A stretch of DNA of 64,000 bases from Paenibacillus sp. BK033 (GTDB lineage: Bacteria > Bacillota > Bacilli > Paenibacillales > Paenibacillaceae). The notes beneath the pieces are model-generated. The model searched no databases, was not told the origin of the DNA, and was given only the letters and a program-made list of their open reading frames with translations. The stretch covers positions 1,515,395 to 1,579,394 of the forward strand of contig NZ_SLVP01000001.1 in assembly GCF_004345425.1 (NCBI RefSeq). Direction: 5' to 3'. This document shows, one piece after another, positions 8,482 to 19,256 of the stretch. Position numbers and translations under genes: made by a program. Numbering within the stretch: the stretch's first letter is position 1; each line of letters begins with the position of its first letter.

Positions 8482-8951
8482 ATAAAGCGCGCGTATTGTT
8501 TGTTTGCCTCGGCAATATTTGCCGCTCGCCAATGGCGGAAGCCGTGTTCCGCAGTCAGGTAGAGAAAAGAAAGCTGACGGATGTCATCGAGATTGATTCC
8601 GCGGGAACCGGGGATTGGCACATCGGCAAGCCGCCTCATGAAGGGACGCGCAAACAGCTGGATCTTCACGGCATTCCGTATGCCGGGATGAAGGCAAGAC
8701 AGTTTACGGCCCAGGACAAAGCGTTCGATTACATCGTCTGCATGGATACGAAGAATGAAGCCGATGTACGACGCATCATTGGAGACGCTGCCCACTCGGC
8801 ACGGATTTTCAAGTTCATGGACATGCTGCCGCAGGCCGCGGAAGACGATGTGCCGGATCCCTATTACACAGGCAATTTCGATTACGTGTACGAGCTTGTA
8901 ACCGAAGGCTGCGAGCGGCTGCTCGATCAGATCGTTAACGACCTTAAATAA
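8478..8951 (+). CDS. Low-molecular-weight protein-tyrosine phosphatase
   Basis: Phosphatase of 157 residues. The P-loop VCLGNICRSPMAEAVF near the N terminus holds the catalytic Cys and Arg (C-x5-R-S), and the general acid lies in DVPDPYYTGNFDYVY. It dephosphorylates phosphotyrosine, or possibly phosphoarginine as YwlE does; the substrate cannot be told from sequence. ATG 8478 overlaps the stop of the channel gene and follows AAGGAGGGTG, so the two are co-translated. A strong terminator follows. Confidence 0.95.
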   Translation: MNKARVLFVCLGNICRSPMAEAVFRSQVEKRKLTDVIEIDSAGTGDWHIGKPPHEGTRKQLDLHGIPYAGMKARQFTAQDKAFDYIVCMDTKNEADVRRIIGDAAHSARIFKFMDMLPQAAEDDVPDPYYTGNFDYVYELVTEGCERLLDQIVNDLK

Positions 8952-8965
8952 GTTCGCGGCAAATA

Positions 8966-9009
8966 AAAAAGGCCTTCCCTAGTCAGATGACTATAGGGAA
9001 GGCCTTTTT
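8966..9009 (+). terminator. Strong intrinsic terminator
   Basis: Long stem AAAAAGGCCTTCCCTAGTC with its complement, AGAT loop and a two-base bulge, ending in five T residues. The A-rich left flank makes it usable from both strands, and it lies between the phosphatase gene and the convergent esterase gene. Confidence 0.9.
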
Positions 9010-9073
9010 GTTGAACGCTAAGAACTCGCTTCGCCAAGGATGGCGAAAGTCGTTCGCCTTGCTTGCTTCCACT

Positions 9074-9811
9074 CTATTCCACTTCGATAAAATGCATGAG
9101 GCCTGCAGGCAGCTCCTGCTGCCAGAAGCCCCACTGATGGCCGCCGTCTTTCTCTGCATAGATTACCTTCGCGCCGCGCTCCTCTAGCAGCAAACGGGCC
9201 GTCCGGTTGATGTCGAGGAAATCAAAGACGCCGTGACCGGTATCGTAAGCAGTCTCTTGGAACCCTGCAATCATGAAGATCTCCAGCCAAGATAGGTCCT
9301 TTTGAGCTTCCATAATTTCTCGGGAACGGTCATAATAAGCACCGGATAGCGACAAAATGCGCGTGAACAGTTCAGGATACGTCAAAGCGAGGTGGAAGGA
9401 AATCGTTCCCCCCAAGGAGTCGCCGGCAAGAAGGCGTTGCTCGGGAGAGGTGCGTACAGGATATTTACCTTCAATAAAAGGAATCAGCTCTTGCCCAAAG
9501 AACCGTACGTAAGCCTCGTGACGGTCGCCGTCCGGCGAGTACTCCGCTGTTCGGTGCTTTTTGTCGACATCCACGCCTACAATGATAAACGGTTCGACGC
9601 CTTCGTCGAGAATGATGCGGTTTGCCGTTGTGGCAATTCTTCCGAAATTAAAGAAGTCTTCGCCGTCCTGGCAGTACACTACGGGGTAGCTGAGTACCTC
9701 GTTATAACCCGGCGGCAAATAGACTCGCAAGCTGCGTTCGCCTTCCGGAAGATAGCTGCTTTTTACAATTTCTTTAACTACGGTACGCTTTAAATATCGT
9801 TCATCAGTCAT
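9074..9811 (-). CDS. Esterase family alpha/beta hydrolase (enterochelin-esterase-like)
   Basis: Alpha/beta-hydrolase of 245 residues from ATG at 9811, behind AGGGGG on the minus strand; a start at 9892 would add 27 residues without a better site. The nucleophile elbow is GDSLGG, the acid region is GHGVFDFLD, and the final His lies in EKDGGHQWGFWQQELP. The YLPPGYNEVLSYPVVYCQDG start is typical of the Fes/YbbA esterase group. Members cleave ferric siderophore esters or act as general carboxylesterases. No siderophore genes are nearby, so the substrate is open. Confidence 0.88.
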   Translation of the reverse strand: MTDERYLKRTVVKEIVKSSYLPEGERSLRVYLPPGYNEVLSYPVVYCQDGEDFFNFGRIATTANRIILDEGVEPFIIVGVDVDKKHRTAEYSPDGDRHEAYVRFFGQELIPFIEGKYPVRTSPEQRLLAGDSLGGTISFHLALTYPELFTRILSLSGAYYDRSREIMEAQKDLSWLEIFMIAGFQETAYDTGHGVFDFLDINRTARLLLEERGAKVIYAEKDGGHQWGFWQQELPAGLMHFIEVE

Positions 9812-10015
9812 ATGTGAATCCCCCTGAATGGAATGGTTGGCATGTGGGTAAACAATAGTAAGGTAATGAGAATCTGCCCGTTCTCCTGTCATGGTCTGGT
9901 ATTGAACCTTGATTGTATTATGCTGTTATACAGAAAAAACGAATCTGTTACATATACAATTCATCAGTAAAATCGGCCAGATTAGCGAAAAACAACGGTT
10001 TTTTAGTTTTTTTCT

Positions 10016-10045
10016 TTGACCATATTCGGCAAACAGGTGTATTAT
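10016..10045 (+). promoter_or_regulatory. Candidate sigma-A promoter of pdhABCD
   Basis: TTGACC (10016-10021), an 18-base spacer and TATTAT (10040-10045) lie about 60 bp before pdhA, downstream of a T-rich stretch. It is the best match in the gap between the divergent esterase gene and the operon. Confidence 0.6.
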
Positions 10046-10094
10046 GATTCTATAACAGAGAGCTCCGATTTTCAAATATTAATGATCGAGGTGA

Positions 10095-11183
<1,089 letters not shown>

Positions 11184-11241
11184 TACCCTTGCCTGACGAT
11201 GGGATTTTGCACGAGCAAAAATGAAGGAGGATCTGACGATC

Positions 11242-12219
11242 ATGGCTCAAATGAATATGTTGGAAGCAATCCGCGATGCTATGCGCGTGGAGCTTAAACG
11301 TGATGAGAACGTACTTATCTTCGGTGAGGACGTTGGTAAAGTTGGCGGTGTATTCCGCGTAACAGAAGGTTTACAGGAAGAATTCGGCGAGGAGCGCGTA
11401 TTCGATACGCCTCTTGCCGAGTCCGCAATCGGCGGTCTGGCGGTTGGCATGGGGGTTCAAGGCTTCCGTCCGATCGCAGAAATTCAGTTCGTTGGCTTTA
11501 TCTTCGAAGCAATGGACCAAATGTTCATTCAAGCAGCTCGCATGCGTTACCGTTCCGGCGGCCGGTACAATTCGCCAATCGTATTCCGTACGCCGTTTGG
11601 CGGCGGCGTTAAAGCTGCGGAACTTCATACCGACTCCCTGGAAGGTCTCGCTGTTCAGACTCCGGGCATTAAAGTTGTTATACCATCCAATCCTTATGAT
11701 GCTAAAGGCCTCATGATTGCCGCAATCCGCGACAATGACCCTGTATTCTTCATGGAGCACCTCAACCTGTACCGTGCATTCCGCGCTGAAGTGCCGGAAG
11801 GCGAATACACGGTTGAGATCGGTAAAGCAAACGTTGTACGCGAAGGCACCGACGTAACGATCATCGCTTACGGCATGATGGTTCACACAGCCGTAAAGGC
11901 GGCGGACGAGCTCGCAAAGAACGGCGTAAACGCTGAAGTTATCGACCTGCGTTCCCTGGTGCCGCTTGATATCGACACCATCGTGGCTTCGATTCAAAAA
12001 ACAAACCGTGCAATCGTTGTTCAAGAAGCGCAAAAAACGTCCGGCGTTGCCGCGGAAGTTATTGCTCAAATCAACGAAAAAGCGATCCTGCACCTCGAAG
12101 CTCCAGTGCTTCGCGTTGCCGGTCCGGATACGGTGTATCCGTTCGCGCAAATCGAAGATACTTGGCTGCCAACTCCGGCTCGTATCGTAGATGCGGTTAA
12201 TAAAGTACTGAACTTCTAA
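11242..12219 (+). CDS. pdhB: Pyruvate dehydrogenase E1 beta subunit
   Basis: E1-beta of 325 residues. It completes the ThDP active site with PdhA: the cofactor-contacting Glu lies in [17 protein letters not shown], and the C-terminal transketolase domain in [18 protein letters not shown] and [14 protein letters not shown] 11242 is preferred over 11221, because the AAGGAGG site (11223-11230) would otherwise be inside the coding region. Synonymous codon use is strongly biased, as in highly expressed genes. Confidence 0.97.
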   Translation: MAQMNMLEAIRDAMRVELKRDENVLIFGEDVGKVGGVFRVTEGLQEEFGEERVFDTPLAESAIGGLAVGMGVQGFRPIAEIQFVGFIFEAMDQMFIQAARMRYRSGGRYNSPIVFRTPFGGGVKAAELHTDSLEGLAVQTPGIKVVIPSNPYDAKGLMIAAIRDNDPVFFMEHLNLYRAFRAEVPEGEYTVEIGKANVVREGTDVTIIAYGMMVHTAVKAADELAKNGVNAEVIDLRSLVPLDIDTIVASIQKTNRAIVVQEAQKTSGVAAEVIAQINEKAILHLEAPVLRVAGPDTVYPFAQIEDTWLPTPARIVDAVNKVLNF

Positions 12220-12237
12220 TGCGATTCATCCTAACGG

Positions 12238-12262
12238 ATGATGGATATCCTTGCCCGCTTAA
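12238..12262 (+). promoter_or_regulatory. GC-rich hairpin after pdhB
   Basis: The stem around GCCCGCT / AGCGGGC with a TAAC loop lies about 30-55 bp after the pdhB stop. It has no T tract, so it is more likely an RNA-stability or processing element than a terminator. Confidence 0.45.
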
Positions 12263-12306
12263 CAGCGGGCAAAGCCGTCATTAAGCGGCAAACGAACGAA
12301 GTGAAA

Positions 12307-12402
12307 GCTTACGACGTAAGAATTACCGCAAAGTGAGCGCTAATTCTTTAAGCGAATGCTTACGACGTAAGAATTACCGCAAAATTCAGCGCTAATTCTT
12401 TT
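12307..12402 (+). repeat. Tandem 51-bp direct repeat, each copy foldable, between pdhB and pdhC
   Basis: Two near-identical units start at 12307 and 12358. Each opens with the near-palindrome CTTACGACGTAAG and contains AGAATTA pairing with a downstream TAATTCT, so each can form its own hairpin. The second copy ends at the pdhC ribosome binding site (AAGGAGG, about 12402-12408). It may tune the level of E2-E3 relative to E1 through RNA stability, processing or access to the site. Confidence 0.8.
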
Positions 12403-12417
12403 AAGGAGGATACTACA

Positions 12418-13743
12418 GTGGCGAAATTTGAATACAAATTTCCTGAGCTTGGCGAAGGCTTGCACGAAGGCGAAATCGTAAAAGTGCACATTAAAGTCGG
12501 CGACAAAGTAACGGACGACGATATCATCATGGAAGTACAAAACGATAAGGCAGTCGTAGAAGTGCCTTGTCCGGTAAACGGTACTGTACTCGAAGTCCGC
12601 ATGAAGGACGGCCAGGTTTGCCATGTCGGCGAAGTTGTGGCGATCATTGATGCGGAAGGTGACCTTCCAGAGCAAGATACTCCTGCAGCCGAAGCTCCAG
12701 CGGCGGCGGCACCTGCTCCGGCGGCGGCACCTGCTCCGGCAGCAGCACCTGCAGCAGCACCTGCAGCGGCACCAGCGGCAGCTCCTGCCGCACCGGCAGA
12801 AGCTCCAAAAGCAACTGGCGGTCTTGTACTGGCTACACCTAGCGTTCGCAAATTTGCCCGTGAGCAAGGCGTTGACCTGACGACGGTTAGCGGCACTGGC
12901 AAAAACGGCCGCATTACCCGCGAAGACGTAACGAGCGGCGGCGCGCCGGCAGCAGCGGCTCCGGCTGCCGAAGCGGCAGCAACAGCCCCTGCAGCAGCAG
13001 AAGCTCCAGCAGCTAAACCGGCAGCGGCAGTTGACGCTTACCGTCCGGAAGAGCGCGTACCGTTCAAAGGCATCCGCAAAGCAATCGCTAACGCGATGGT
13101 TAAATCGGTATATACGGCTCCTCACGTTACCATCATGGATGAAGTGGACGTAACGGAACTGGTTGCTCTGCGCGCGAAATATAAACCATACGCAGAGAAA
13201 AAAGGTTCCAAGCTGACTTACCTGCCATTCATCGTGAAGGCACTCGTTGCGGCTTGCCGCCAATTCCCGATCATGAACGCTATGCTGGATGAAGCTAGCC
13301 AAGAGATCGTCTACAAAAAGTACTACAACATCGGTATCGCGACGGATACAGACAACGGCTTGATCGTTCCTGTTATCGAAGACGCAGACCGTAAAAATAT
13401 TTTCATGGTTGCCGACAAAATCCGTGACCTGGCTGCAAAAGGCCGTGAGGGCAAACTTACTGCCGCTGAACTTAAAGGCAGCACCATTTCAATTTCCAAC
13501 ATTGGTTCCGCTGGCGGCATGTTCTTTACTCCGGTAATCAACTTCCCTGAAGTTGCGATCCTGGGTACCGGCCGTATCTCCGAGAAGCCGGTTGTTCGCA
13601 ACGGCGAAATCGTGGCAGCACCGGTAATGGCACTGTCGCTGAGCTTTGACCACCGTCTCATCGACGGCGCAACAGCTCAAAACTTTATGAACTACATTAA
13701 ACAGCTTCTGGGTCAACCAGAACTATTCATCATGGAGGTGTAA
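12418..13743 (+). CDS. pdhC: Dihydrolipoamide acetyltransferase (E2) of pyruvate dehydrogenase
   Basis: E2 core protein of 441 residues with a GTG start. Order of parts: one lipoyl domain (about 1-80; lipoylated Lys44 in QNDKAVVEV), a long Ala-Pro linker (about 85-130), the peripheral-subunit-binding domain ([13 protein letters not shown], about 140-175), a second Ala-rich linker, and the catalytic domain (about 205-441) with the active-site HRLIDG. It forms the multimeric core and passes acetyl groups to CoA. The repetitive GCA/GCG/CCT codons of the linker are a natural slippage-prone stretch but the frame is intact. Confidence 0.97.
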   Translation: MAKFEYKFPELGEGLHEGEIVKVHIKVGDKVTDDDIIMEVQNDKAVVEVPCPVNGTVLEVRMKDGQVCHVGEVVAIIDAEGDLPEQDTPAAEAPAAAAPAPAAAPAPAAAPAAAPAAAPAAAPAAPAEAPKATGGLVLATPSVRKFAREQGVDLTTVSGTGKNGRITREDVTSGGAPAAAAPAAEAAATAPAAAEAPAAKPAAAVDAYRPEERVPFKGIRKAIANAMVKSVYTAPHVTIMDEVDVTELVALRAKYKPYAEKKGSKLTYLPFIVKALVAACRQFPIMNAMLDEASQEIVYKKYYNIGIATDTDNGLIVPVIEDADRKNIFMVADKIRDLAAKGREGKLTAAELKGSTISISNIGSAGGMFFTPVINFPEVAILGTGRISEKPVVRNGEIVAAPVMALSLSFDHRLIDGATAQNFMNYIKQLLGQPELFIMEV

Positions 13744-13748
13744 CTACA

Positions 13749-15164
13749 ATGGTAGTAGGAGATCCGTCTTTAGATATTGATACTCTAGTCATCGGTGCAG
13801 GTCCTGGCGGTTATGTCGCGGCAATCCGCGCAGCACAACTTGGTCAAAACGTTCTTGTTGTTGAGAAAGAGAATGTGGGCGGCGTTTGTTTGAACGTTGG
13901 CTGTATTCCTTCCAAAGCTCTTATCTCGGCATCGCATCAATACGAATCCATCAGCCATGCATCGGCGTTCGGCATTACAGCCGGCGACGTGAAAGTGGAA
14001 TGGAACAAAGTACAGGAGTTCAAGAACGGTATCGTTAAAAAACTGACCGGCGGCGTTGCATCGCTTCTGAAAGCGAACAAAGTGCAATATTTCAACGGCG
14101 AAGTGATGTTCATCAACGAGAACGAAGCACGCGTCTTCAACGATCAGGAAGCACCGCGTTACCGTTTCAAAAATTGCATCATCGCAACTGGTTCCCGTCC
14201 AATCGAGCTGAAAGCATTCCCGTTCAGCGGCCGTATCGTATCGTCGACCGGCGCATTGTCCTTGCCTGAAATTCCGAAAAGCATCATCGTCATCGGCGGC
14301 GGCTACATCGGCATCGAGCTTGGCCAAATGTACTCCAAATTCGGTACGAAAGTTACAATCATCGAAGGCGGCGATGCGATTCTGCCGGGCTTCGATAAAG
14401 ATATGGGTTCGATCGTTGCTAAGAAACTTAAAGGCACAAACGTTGATATCGTAACCGGCGCTATGGCTCAAGGCGCCGAGCAAACGGATAAAGACGTTAC
14501 ACTGACTTACAAAGTTGGCGACAAAGAAGAAAAAGTTACTGCGGACTACCTGCTTGTAACGGTTGGACGCCGTCCTAACACAGACGGAGACCTTGGACTT
14601 GAACTGGCCGGCGTTAAAGTCGGCGAGCGCGGTCTGGTTGAAGTTGACGCGCAATGCCGCACAAGCAACCCGCATATCTATGCAATCGGCGATATCATCG
14701 CTGGTCCTGCCCTTGCGCATAAAGCGATGTACGAAGGCCGTATCGCCGCTGAAGCAATCTCCGGTCTGCCAAGCGTTATCGATTACAAATGCGTGCCTGC
14801 CGTATGCTTCTCCGATCCGGAATGCGCAGCAGTCGGTCTTTCCGAGAAAGAAGCAAAAGACAAAGGCTACAAAACAAAAGTGGGCAAATTCCCGTTCGCG
14901 ATCAATGGCCGCGCAATGTCGCTTAACGCGACTGAAGGCTTCGTGAAGCTCGTTTCCGATGCTGACACCGGTCTTGTGCTGGGCGCGCAAATCATCGGTC
15001 TGGAAGCTTCCAACATGATTGCCGAGCTTGCTCTGGCTATCGAGATGGGTGCTACTCTTGAAGATATTGCCCTGACTATCCATGCGCATCCAACACTGGG
15101 CGAGATCGTTCTGGACGCTGCTGAAGTAGCGCTCGGACATCCAATCCATACGGTTGCCAAGTAA
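13749..15164 (+). CDS. lpdA: Dihydrolipoamide dehydrogenase (E3)
   Basis: Flavoprotein of 471 residues that re-oxidises the dihydrolipoyl arm of E2 and reduces NAD+. Visible motifs: FAD-binding GAGPGGYVAAIRAAQLG, redox-active disulfide GGVCLNVGCIPSK, NAD-binding GGGYIGIELGQMYSKFG, the FAD-contacting YAIGDIIAGPALAH, and the catalytic C-terminal HAHPTLGE. ATG 13749 follows GGAGGTG and lies 5 bp after pdhC. It is the last gene of the operon and may also serve other 2-oxoacid dehydrogenases. Confidence 0.97.
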   Translation: MVVGDPSLDIDTLVIGAGPGGYVAAIRAAQLGQNVLVVEKENVGGVCLNVGCIPSKALISASHQYESISHASAFGITAGDVKVEWNKVQEFKNGIVKKLTGGVASLLKANKVQYFNGEVMFINENEARVFNDQEAPRYRFKNCIIATGSRPIELKAFPFSGRIVSSTGALSLPEIPKSIIVIGGGYIGIELGQMYSKFGTKVTIIEGGDAILPGFDKDMGSIVAKKLKGTNVDIVTGAMAQGAEQTDKDVTLTYKVGDKEEKVTADYLLVTVGRRPNTDGDLGLELAGVKVGERGLVEVDAQCRTSNPHIYAIGDIIAGPALAHKAMYEGRIAAEAISGLPSVIDYKCVPAVCFSDPECAAVGLSEKEAKDKGYKTKVGKFPFAINGRAMSLNATEGFVKLVSDADTGLVLGAQIIGLEASNMIAELALAIEMGATLEDIALTIHAHPTLGEIVLDAAEVALGHPIHTVAK

Positions 15165-15196
15165 TATCCGTTCGACGTTATTTGAGATTTAGTGAG

Positions 15197-15235
15197 AGAG
15201 GTTCCGCTGCTTTAACAGCATGCGGGCCTCTTTTT
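15197..15235 (+). terminator. Intrinsic terminator of the pdh operon
   Basis: Stem AGAGG-CCGC-TGCT against AGCA-GCGG-CCTCT, with small mismatches, and a TTTTT tail (15231-15235), 33 bp after lpdA. Confidence 0.85.
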
Positions 15236-15274
15236 GCATATTATAACTGTACATAACACGAGGAGCGAAAGCTT

Positions 15275-15760
15275 ATGGAAAAGCCGGCTAGTGCATCCAG
15301 AACGGTCATGACGCAGATCATTTTTCCGCTGGATACGAATCACCACGATACGATGTTTGGCGGCAAGGTTATGGAGTACATGGACAAGGCGGCCGCCATT
15401 GCCGCAATGCGGCATGCCCGGATGCAGGTGGTGACCGCATCGACGGACAGCCTTGATTTCGTAGCGCCCATCAGGGTCGGGGAAGTGATTGAGGTGGAAG
15501 CCTATGTGAGCTGGACGAACAACTCCTCCATGGAAGTGTGCGTGACCGTTCAATCGGAGAATCTGTATACGGCTGAGCGAACGACAACGGTTACGGCGTT
15601 TTTTACTTTTGTGGCGTTAAACGATAAAGGCAAGCCCGCAACGGTGCCCAAAGTATATCCGGAGACCGACGAGGAAATTCGTATGTTCGCTACCGCTCCA
15701 GAGCGGCATGAGCTGCGTATGAAACGAAAACGGGAAAGACAGCATCCAGCGAAAACGTGA
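15275..15760 (+). CDS. Acyl-CoA thioesterase (hotdog fold, YkhA-like)
   Basis: Protein of 161 residues with the hotdog fold of the cytosolic BFIT/YciA/YkhA group. Seen: FPLDTNHHDTMFGGKVMEYM (the Asn/Asp-HH-TMFGG substrate loop), AAIAAMRHAR helix, DSLDFVAPIRVGEVIEVEA, and a C-terminal basic tail. The family hydrolyses acyl-CoAs and may limit acyl-CoA build-up. ATG 15275 follows GAGGAG. It is monocistronic in appearance: a terminator lies upstream and a 160-bp gap precedes thyA. Confidence 0.9.
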   Translation: MEKPASASRTVMTQIIFPLDTNHHDTMFGGKVMEYMDKAAAIAAMRHARMQVVTASTDSLDFVAPIRVGEVIEVEAYVSWTNNSSMEVCVTVQSENLYTAERTTTVTAFFTFVALNDKGKPATVPKVYPETDEEIRMFATAPERHELRMKRKRERQHPAKT

Positions 15761-15853
15761 AGACAAACCTATGCGAAAAATGTTAAACTAATGAGAAACC
15801 CTCTATCGAGGCAATTGGAAGATAAACGCCTCGGTTAATAGTTTTTAGATAAA

Positions 15854-15907
15854 CCTTGTACCGGCGTTGCGTGCGGGAGAAGCATGCTGTGCCGGTCAAT
15901 GACAAGG
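15854..15907 (+). promoter_or_regulatory. thyA: Hairpin that pairs with the thyA Shine-Dalgarno
   Basis: CCTTGTACCGGC (15854-15865) is complementary to GCCGGT (15891-15896) plus ACAAGG (15902-15907), with CAATG bulged on the 3' side. The right arm includes most of the AAGGAG ribosome binding site of thyA (15904-15909). The enclosed loop has its own GCGTGC / GCATGC pairing. If formed, the structure would hold down thyA translation. Confidence 0.45.
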
Positions 15908-15920
15908 AGTTGATAGATTA

Positions 15921-16883
15921 GTGACTGTTCAAACGAGTGAAACGGAATATTTGCAATTGCTTCGGCATGTGCTTGATAACGGCGTGAAGAAGGAGGACCG
16001 GACAGGCACAGGAACGATCTCGGTTTTCGGTTACCAGATGCGCTTTGACCTTACCAAGGGCTTTCCGATTCTGACCACGAAAAGAGTACCGTTCAAGCTG
16101 ATTGTCAGCGAATTGCTATGGTTTATTAAAGGCGACAGCAATATCCGTTATTTGCTTCAGCATAATAACCATATTTGGGATGAATGGGCGTTTAAGAGAT
16201 GGGTGGAGAGCCCGGATTATACCGGCCCGGACATGACGGACTTTGGCCTTCGCTCGCAGACGGATGAAGCCTTTAACGCTTTGTATCAGGAGCAGATGGA
16301 CAAATTCACGAATCTGGTGCTGAACGATGACGCTTTTGCCGAGAAGTACGGCGAGCTTGGCAACGTCTACGGCAAGCAATGGCGTGAATGGCGTACGACG
16401 CAAGGAGAGACGATTGACCAGCTCAAGGGAATCATTGAGACGATCAAGAGAAACCCGGATTCCAGGCGTTTGATCGTATCGGCCTGGAACCCCGAAGACG
16501 TACCGTCGATGGCGCTTCCTCCTTGCCACACAATGTTCCAGTTTTATGTGATTAACGGCAAGCTGAGCTGTCAGCTGTATCAGCGGAGCGGCGATATTTT
16601 TCTGGGGATCCCGTTTAACATCGCAAGCTACGCGCTGCTTACGCATCTGATTGCGCAGGAGTGCGGGCTTGAGGTTGGCGAGTTTATTCATACGCTTGGC
16701 GATGCGCACATTTATTTGAACCACCTGGAGCAAATTGATTTACAGCTGCAGCGGGACATGCGGGAGCTGCCCGTCCTTGCGATTAATCCGGATGTGAACT
16801 CGATCTTCGACGCGGAGGTTGAAGATATCAAGCTGGAGAATTATCAGCCGCATCCTACAATTAAGGCTCCTGTAGCCGTATAA
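15921..16883 (+). CDS. thyA: Thymidylate synthase
   Basis: Folate-dependent enzyme of 320 residues that methylates dUMP to dTMP with methylenetetrahydrofolate and releases dihydrofolate. Catalytic Cys202 lies in [12 protein letters not shown]. The dUMP-binding [18 protein letters not shown] and the C-terminal [16 protein letters not shown] are intact, and the insert of about 50 residues found in the longer (Lactobacillus-type) ThyA is present around residues 90-140. Start GTG 15921 follows AAGGAG at a distance of 11 bases. dfrA, 18 bp downstream, recycles the dihydrofolate product. Confidence 0.97.
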   Translation: MTVQTSETEYLQLLRHVLDNGVKKEDRTGTGTISVFGYQMRFDLTKGFPILTTKRVPFKLIVSELLWFIKGDSNIRYLLQHNNHIWDEWAFKRWVESPDYTGPDMTDFGLRSQTDEAFNALYQEQMDKFTNLVLNDDAFAEKYGELGNVYGKQWREWRTTQGETIDQLKGIIETIKRNPDSRRLIVSAWNPEDVPSMALPPCHTMFQFYVINGKLSCQLYQRSGDIFLGIPFNIASYALLTHLIAQECGLEVGEFIHTLGDAHIYLNHLEQIDLQLQRDMRELPVLAINPDVNSIFDAEVEDIKLENYQPHPTIKAPVAV

Positions 16884-16901
16884 GAAAGCAGGAACAATAC
16901 G

Positions 16902-17393
16902 ATGTCGATTACGATGATCGCAGCAATGGACCGTGGCCGCACGATCGGAATCGGGAACAGGCTGCCGTGGCGGCTTCCGGCGGAGATGGCTTACTTTACG
17001 CGCCATACGACGGGCAAAACCGTTGTCATGGGACGCAAGACGTTCGAATCGTTGCCCAAGCCGCTGAAGGACCGGACGAACGTCGTGATAACCAGACAGC
17101 CGCATTATGCCAAAGAAGGCTGTGAAGTTGTCCATTCGGTGAGTGAAGCGATTGAACGGTACGGTGACGGGGAGTTAATGGTAATCGGCGGAGCGGATAT
17201 TTATGCACAATTCCTTCCATTAGCGGATAAAATCCGGCTCACCGAGGTGGATGCCGACATTGAGGGAGGAGACGCTTTTTTCCCTGCGTTGAACGAAGAC
17301 GAATGGGAACGCGTCGAGGCAGAAAAGGTGGAAAGCGACGAGCGTAATGCATTCTCCTTCACTTTCCAAACATTTGCCCGCCGAAAAGCATAA
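16902..17393 (+). CDS. dfrA: Dihydrofolate reductase
   Basis: Enzyme of 163 residues that reduces dihydrofolate to tetrahydrofolate with NADPH; the target of trimethoprim. Seen: MIAAMDRGRTIGIGNRLPWRLPAEMAYF is the N-terminal strand and substrate loop (given by its ends here), then GKTVVMGRKTFESL for NADPH, VVITRQ, and the late GGADIYAQFLPLADKIRLTEV. It is in an operon with thyA, the common arrangement for closing the thymidylate cycle. Confidence 0.96.
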   Translation: MSITMIAAMDRGRTIGIGNRLPWRLPAEMAYFTRHTTGKTVVMGRKTFESLPKPLKDRTNVVITRQPHYAKEGCEVVHSVSEAIERYGDGELMVIGGADIYAQFLPLADKIRLTEVDADIEGGDAFFPALNEDEWERVEAEKVESDERNAFSFTFQTFARRKA

Positions 17394-17527
17394 TATAAAG
17401 AATATCGCATGAATGACGAACGTTGTGTCAATAAGTGCAAAAGATTGTGCGGATAATCCATTAACGACAGAAAATAAGAATGATAGGCTTTTTTATACGA
17501 TAATCGCGTAGGCAATGAAGTTTTTTG

Positions 17528-17556
17528 TTGAAATATTTAAAGATTCCCGATATAGT
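17528..17556 (+). promoter_or_regulatory. gltD: Sigma-A promoter of gltD
   Basis: TTGAAA (17528-17533), a 17-base spacer and TATAGT (17551-17556) lie 57 bp ahead of the gltD start. The 219-bp gap after dfrA is otherwise AT-rich and without coding sequence. Confidence 0.7.
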
Positions 17557-17612
17557 TTTAAGAGAATAATTATACAGGCTTTTCGGGAATATTGGATGGA
17601 GGAAATTCGCAC

Positions 17613-19103
17613 ATGTCTACACCTACAGGATTTATGCAGTATCAACGTGAATTGCCGGCTGATCGAGATCCTATCGAACGGATCAAGGATTGGAATGAAT
17701 TTCATAAGCATTTGTCGGATGAACAGCTGCGTACGCAAGGCGCTCGCTGTATGGATTGCGGAACTCCATATTGCCATACAGGCATGGAACTTGCAGGTTC
17801 GGCATCCGGCTGCCCGGTAAATAACTTGATTCCGGAATGGAATAACCTGATTTACCGTGGATTGTGGCGTGAAGCGCTGGACCGCTTGCACAAAACGAAC
17901 AACTTCCCTGAATTTACAGGTCGCGTATGCCCGGCTCCATGCGAAGGCTCTTGCACCGTTGGCCTGATCGGCGAACCGGTTACGATTAAGACTATTGAAC
18001 ATGCTATTATCGAGCGCGGCTTCGAAGAAGGATGGGTGGTTGCGCAACCTCCTAAAGTACGTACCGGTAAAAAAGTAGCCGTTGTAGGTTCCGGCCCGGC
18101 CGGCCTCGCGGCAGCTGCCCAATTGAATAAAGCTGGCCATAAGGTTACCGTATACGAGCGTGCCGACCGTCTTGGCGGTCTTCTCACTTACGGCATCCCT
18201 ACAATGAAGCTCGAGAAGCATGTTGTAGACCGCCGCATCAACCTGATGAGAGAAGAAGGCATTGAGTTCGTAACGAATACGGAAATCGGCAAAGATATTT
18301 CCAGAGACGAGCTTTTGAAAGAGTTCGACGCGGTTATTATGTGCGGCGGCGCAACGAAAGCACGCGATGTTGAAATGGAAGGCCGCGACCTGAACGGCAT
18401 CCACATGGCGATGGATTACCTGAACGGTACCATCAAGAGCTACCTGGATTCGAACCTGGAGGACGGCAACTACATCTCCGCTAAAGATAAAGACGTAATC
18501 GTTATCGGCGGCGGCGACACAGGTACGGACTGCGTGGCGACCGCTCTGCGCCATGGCTGCAGATCGGTTACGCAATTCGGTACGGTAGCGAAAGCTCCGC
18601 TGGAACGCGACATCGTAAACAACCCTTGGCCTCAATTCCCGAACGTGTACACGCTTGATTACGCTCAAGAGGAAGCAAAAGCCCTCTACGGCGAAGATCC
18701 GCGCGCGTTCTCCGTACTGACGAAGAAATTCGTAGGCGATGGCAACGGCAATCTGAAAGAGCTGCACACAGTGCAAATCGAACGTACGGTTGATCCGGAA
18801 ACAGGCCGCAGAATTTATAAAGATATTCCAGGCACGGAAAAAGTATGGCCGGCTGATCTCGTGTTTATCGCGGTAGGCTTTGAAGGTCCGGAGAGAACGC
18901 TGATCGATTCGTTCGGTCTTGAGCAAGACCGCCGTTCGAACGTTAAAGCAGCTTACGGCAAATACAAAACCAACGTTGAAAAAGTATTCGCTGCAGGCGA
19001 TATGCGCCGCGGGCAAAGCCTTGTCGTGTGGGCGATCAACGAAGGCCGCGAGGCAGCTCGCGAAGTGGATAAATATTTAATGGGATCGTCGATGCTGCCT
19101 TAA
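17613..19103 (+). CDS. gltD: Glutamate synthase small subunit (GltD) type oxidoreductase
   Basis: Flavoprotein of 496 residues. The N-terminal domain carries iron-sulfur cysteines ([35 protein letters not shown]). FAD/NAD-binding motifs follow ([38 protein letters not shown]) and the C-terminal FAD contact is [18 protein letters not shown]. It supplies NAD(P)H electrons for making glutamate from glutamine and 2-oxoglutarate. ATG 17613 is preferred to 17592 because GGAGG (17598-17602) lies between them. The large subunit gltB is not adjacent, which is unusual if this is the only GltD of the cell. Confidence 0.93.
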   Translation: MSTPTGFMQYQRELPADRDPIERIKDWNEFHKHLSDEQLRTQGARCMDCGTPYCHTGMELAGSASGCPVNNLIPEWNNLIYRGLWREALDRLHKTNNFPEFTGRVCPAPCEGSCTVGLIGEPVTIKTIEHAIIERGFEEGWVVAQPPKVRTGKKVAVVGSGPAGLAAAAQLNKAGHKVTVYERADRLGGLLTYGIPTMKLEKHVVDRRINLMREEGIEFVTNTEIGKDISRDELLKEFDAVIMCGGATKARDVEMEGRDLNGIHMAMDYLNGTIKSYLDSNLEDGNYISAKDKDVIVIGGGDTGTDCVATALRHGCRSVTQFGTVAKAPLERDIVNNPWPQFPNVYTLDYAQEEAKALYGEDPRAFSVLTKKFVGDGNGNLKELHTVQIERTVDPETGRRIYKDIPGTEKVWPADLVFIAVGFEGPERTLIDSFGLEQDRRSNVKAAYGKYKTNVEKVFAAGDMRRGQSLVVWAINEGREAAREVDKYLMGSSMLP

Positions 19104-19137
19104 GATATAAGGAATCAGCGATAACCCTTAGTAACAG

Positions 19138-19161
19138 AAAGCGCCTACGGGCGCTTTTCTT
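19138..19161 (+). terminator. Intrinsic terminator of gltD
   Basis: AAAGCGCC pairs with GGCGCTTT around a TACG loop, followed by TTTTCTT, 35 bp after the gltD stop. Confidence 0.8.
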
Positions 19162-19256
19162 GTCGAATAGGGATTAATGCCTATTTGCATTCGGAATAAA
19201 TCTTACATCTAAAGTTAGAATATGACTGTTTGTACGACCGTAATGGAGGCTGCGGA

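Noticed and set aside
12700..12810. GCA/GCG/CCT-rich repetitive stretch as a DNA repeat element
   Set aside because: It encodes the Ala-Pro linker of E2, a normal flexible hinge.
13785..15149. Long antisense ORF (454 codons) across lpdA
   Set aside because: It mirrors the codon bias of a clear lpdA gene, has low-complexity composition and no start signal; similar shadows lie opposite pdhA, pdhB, pdhC and gltD.
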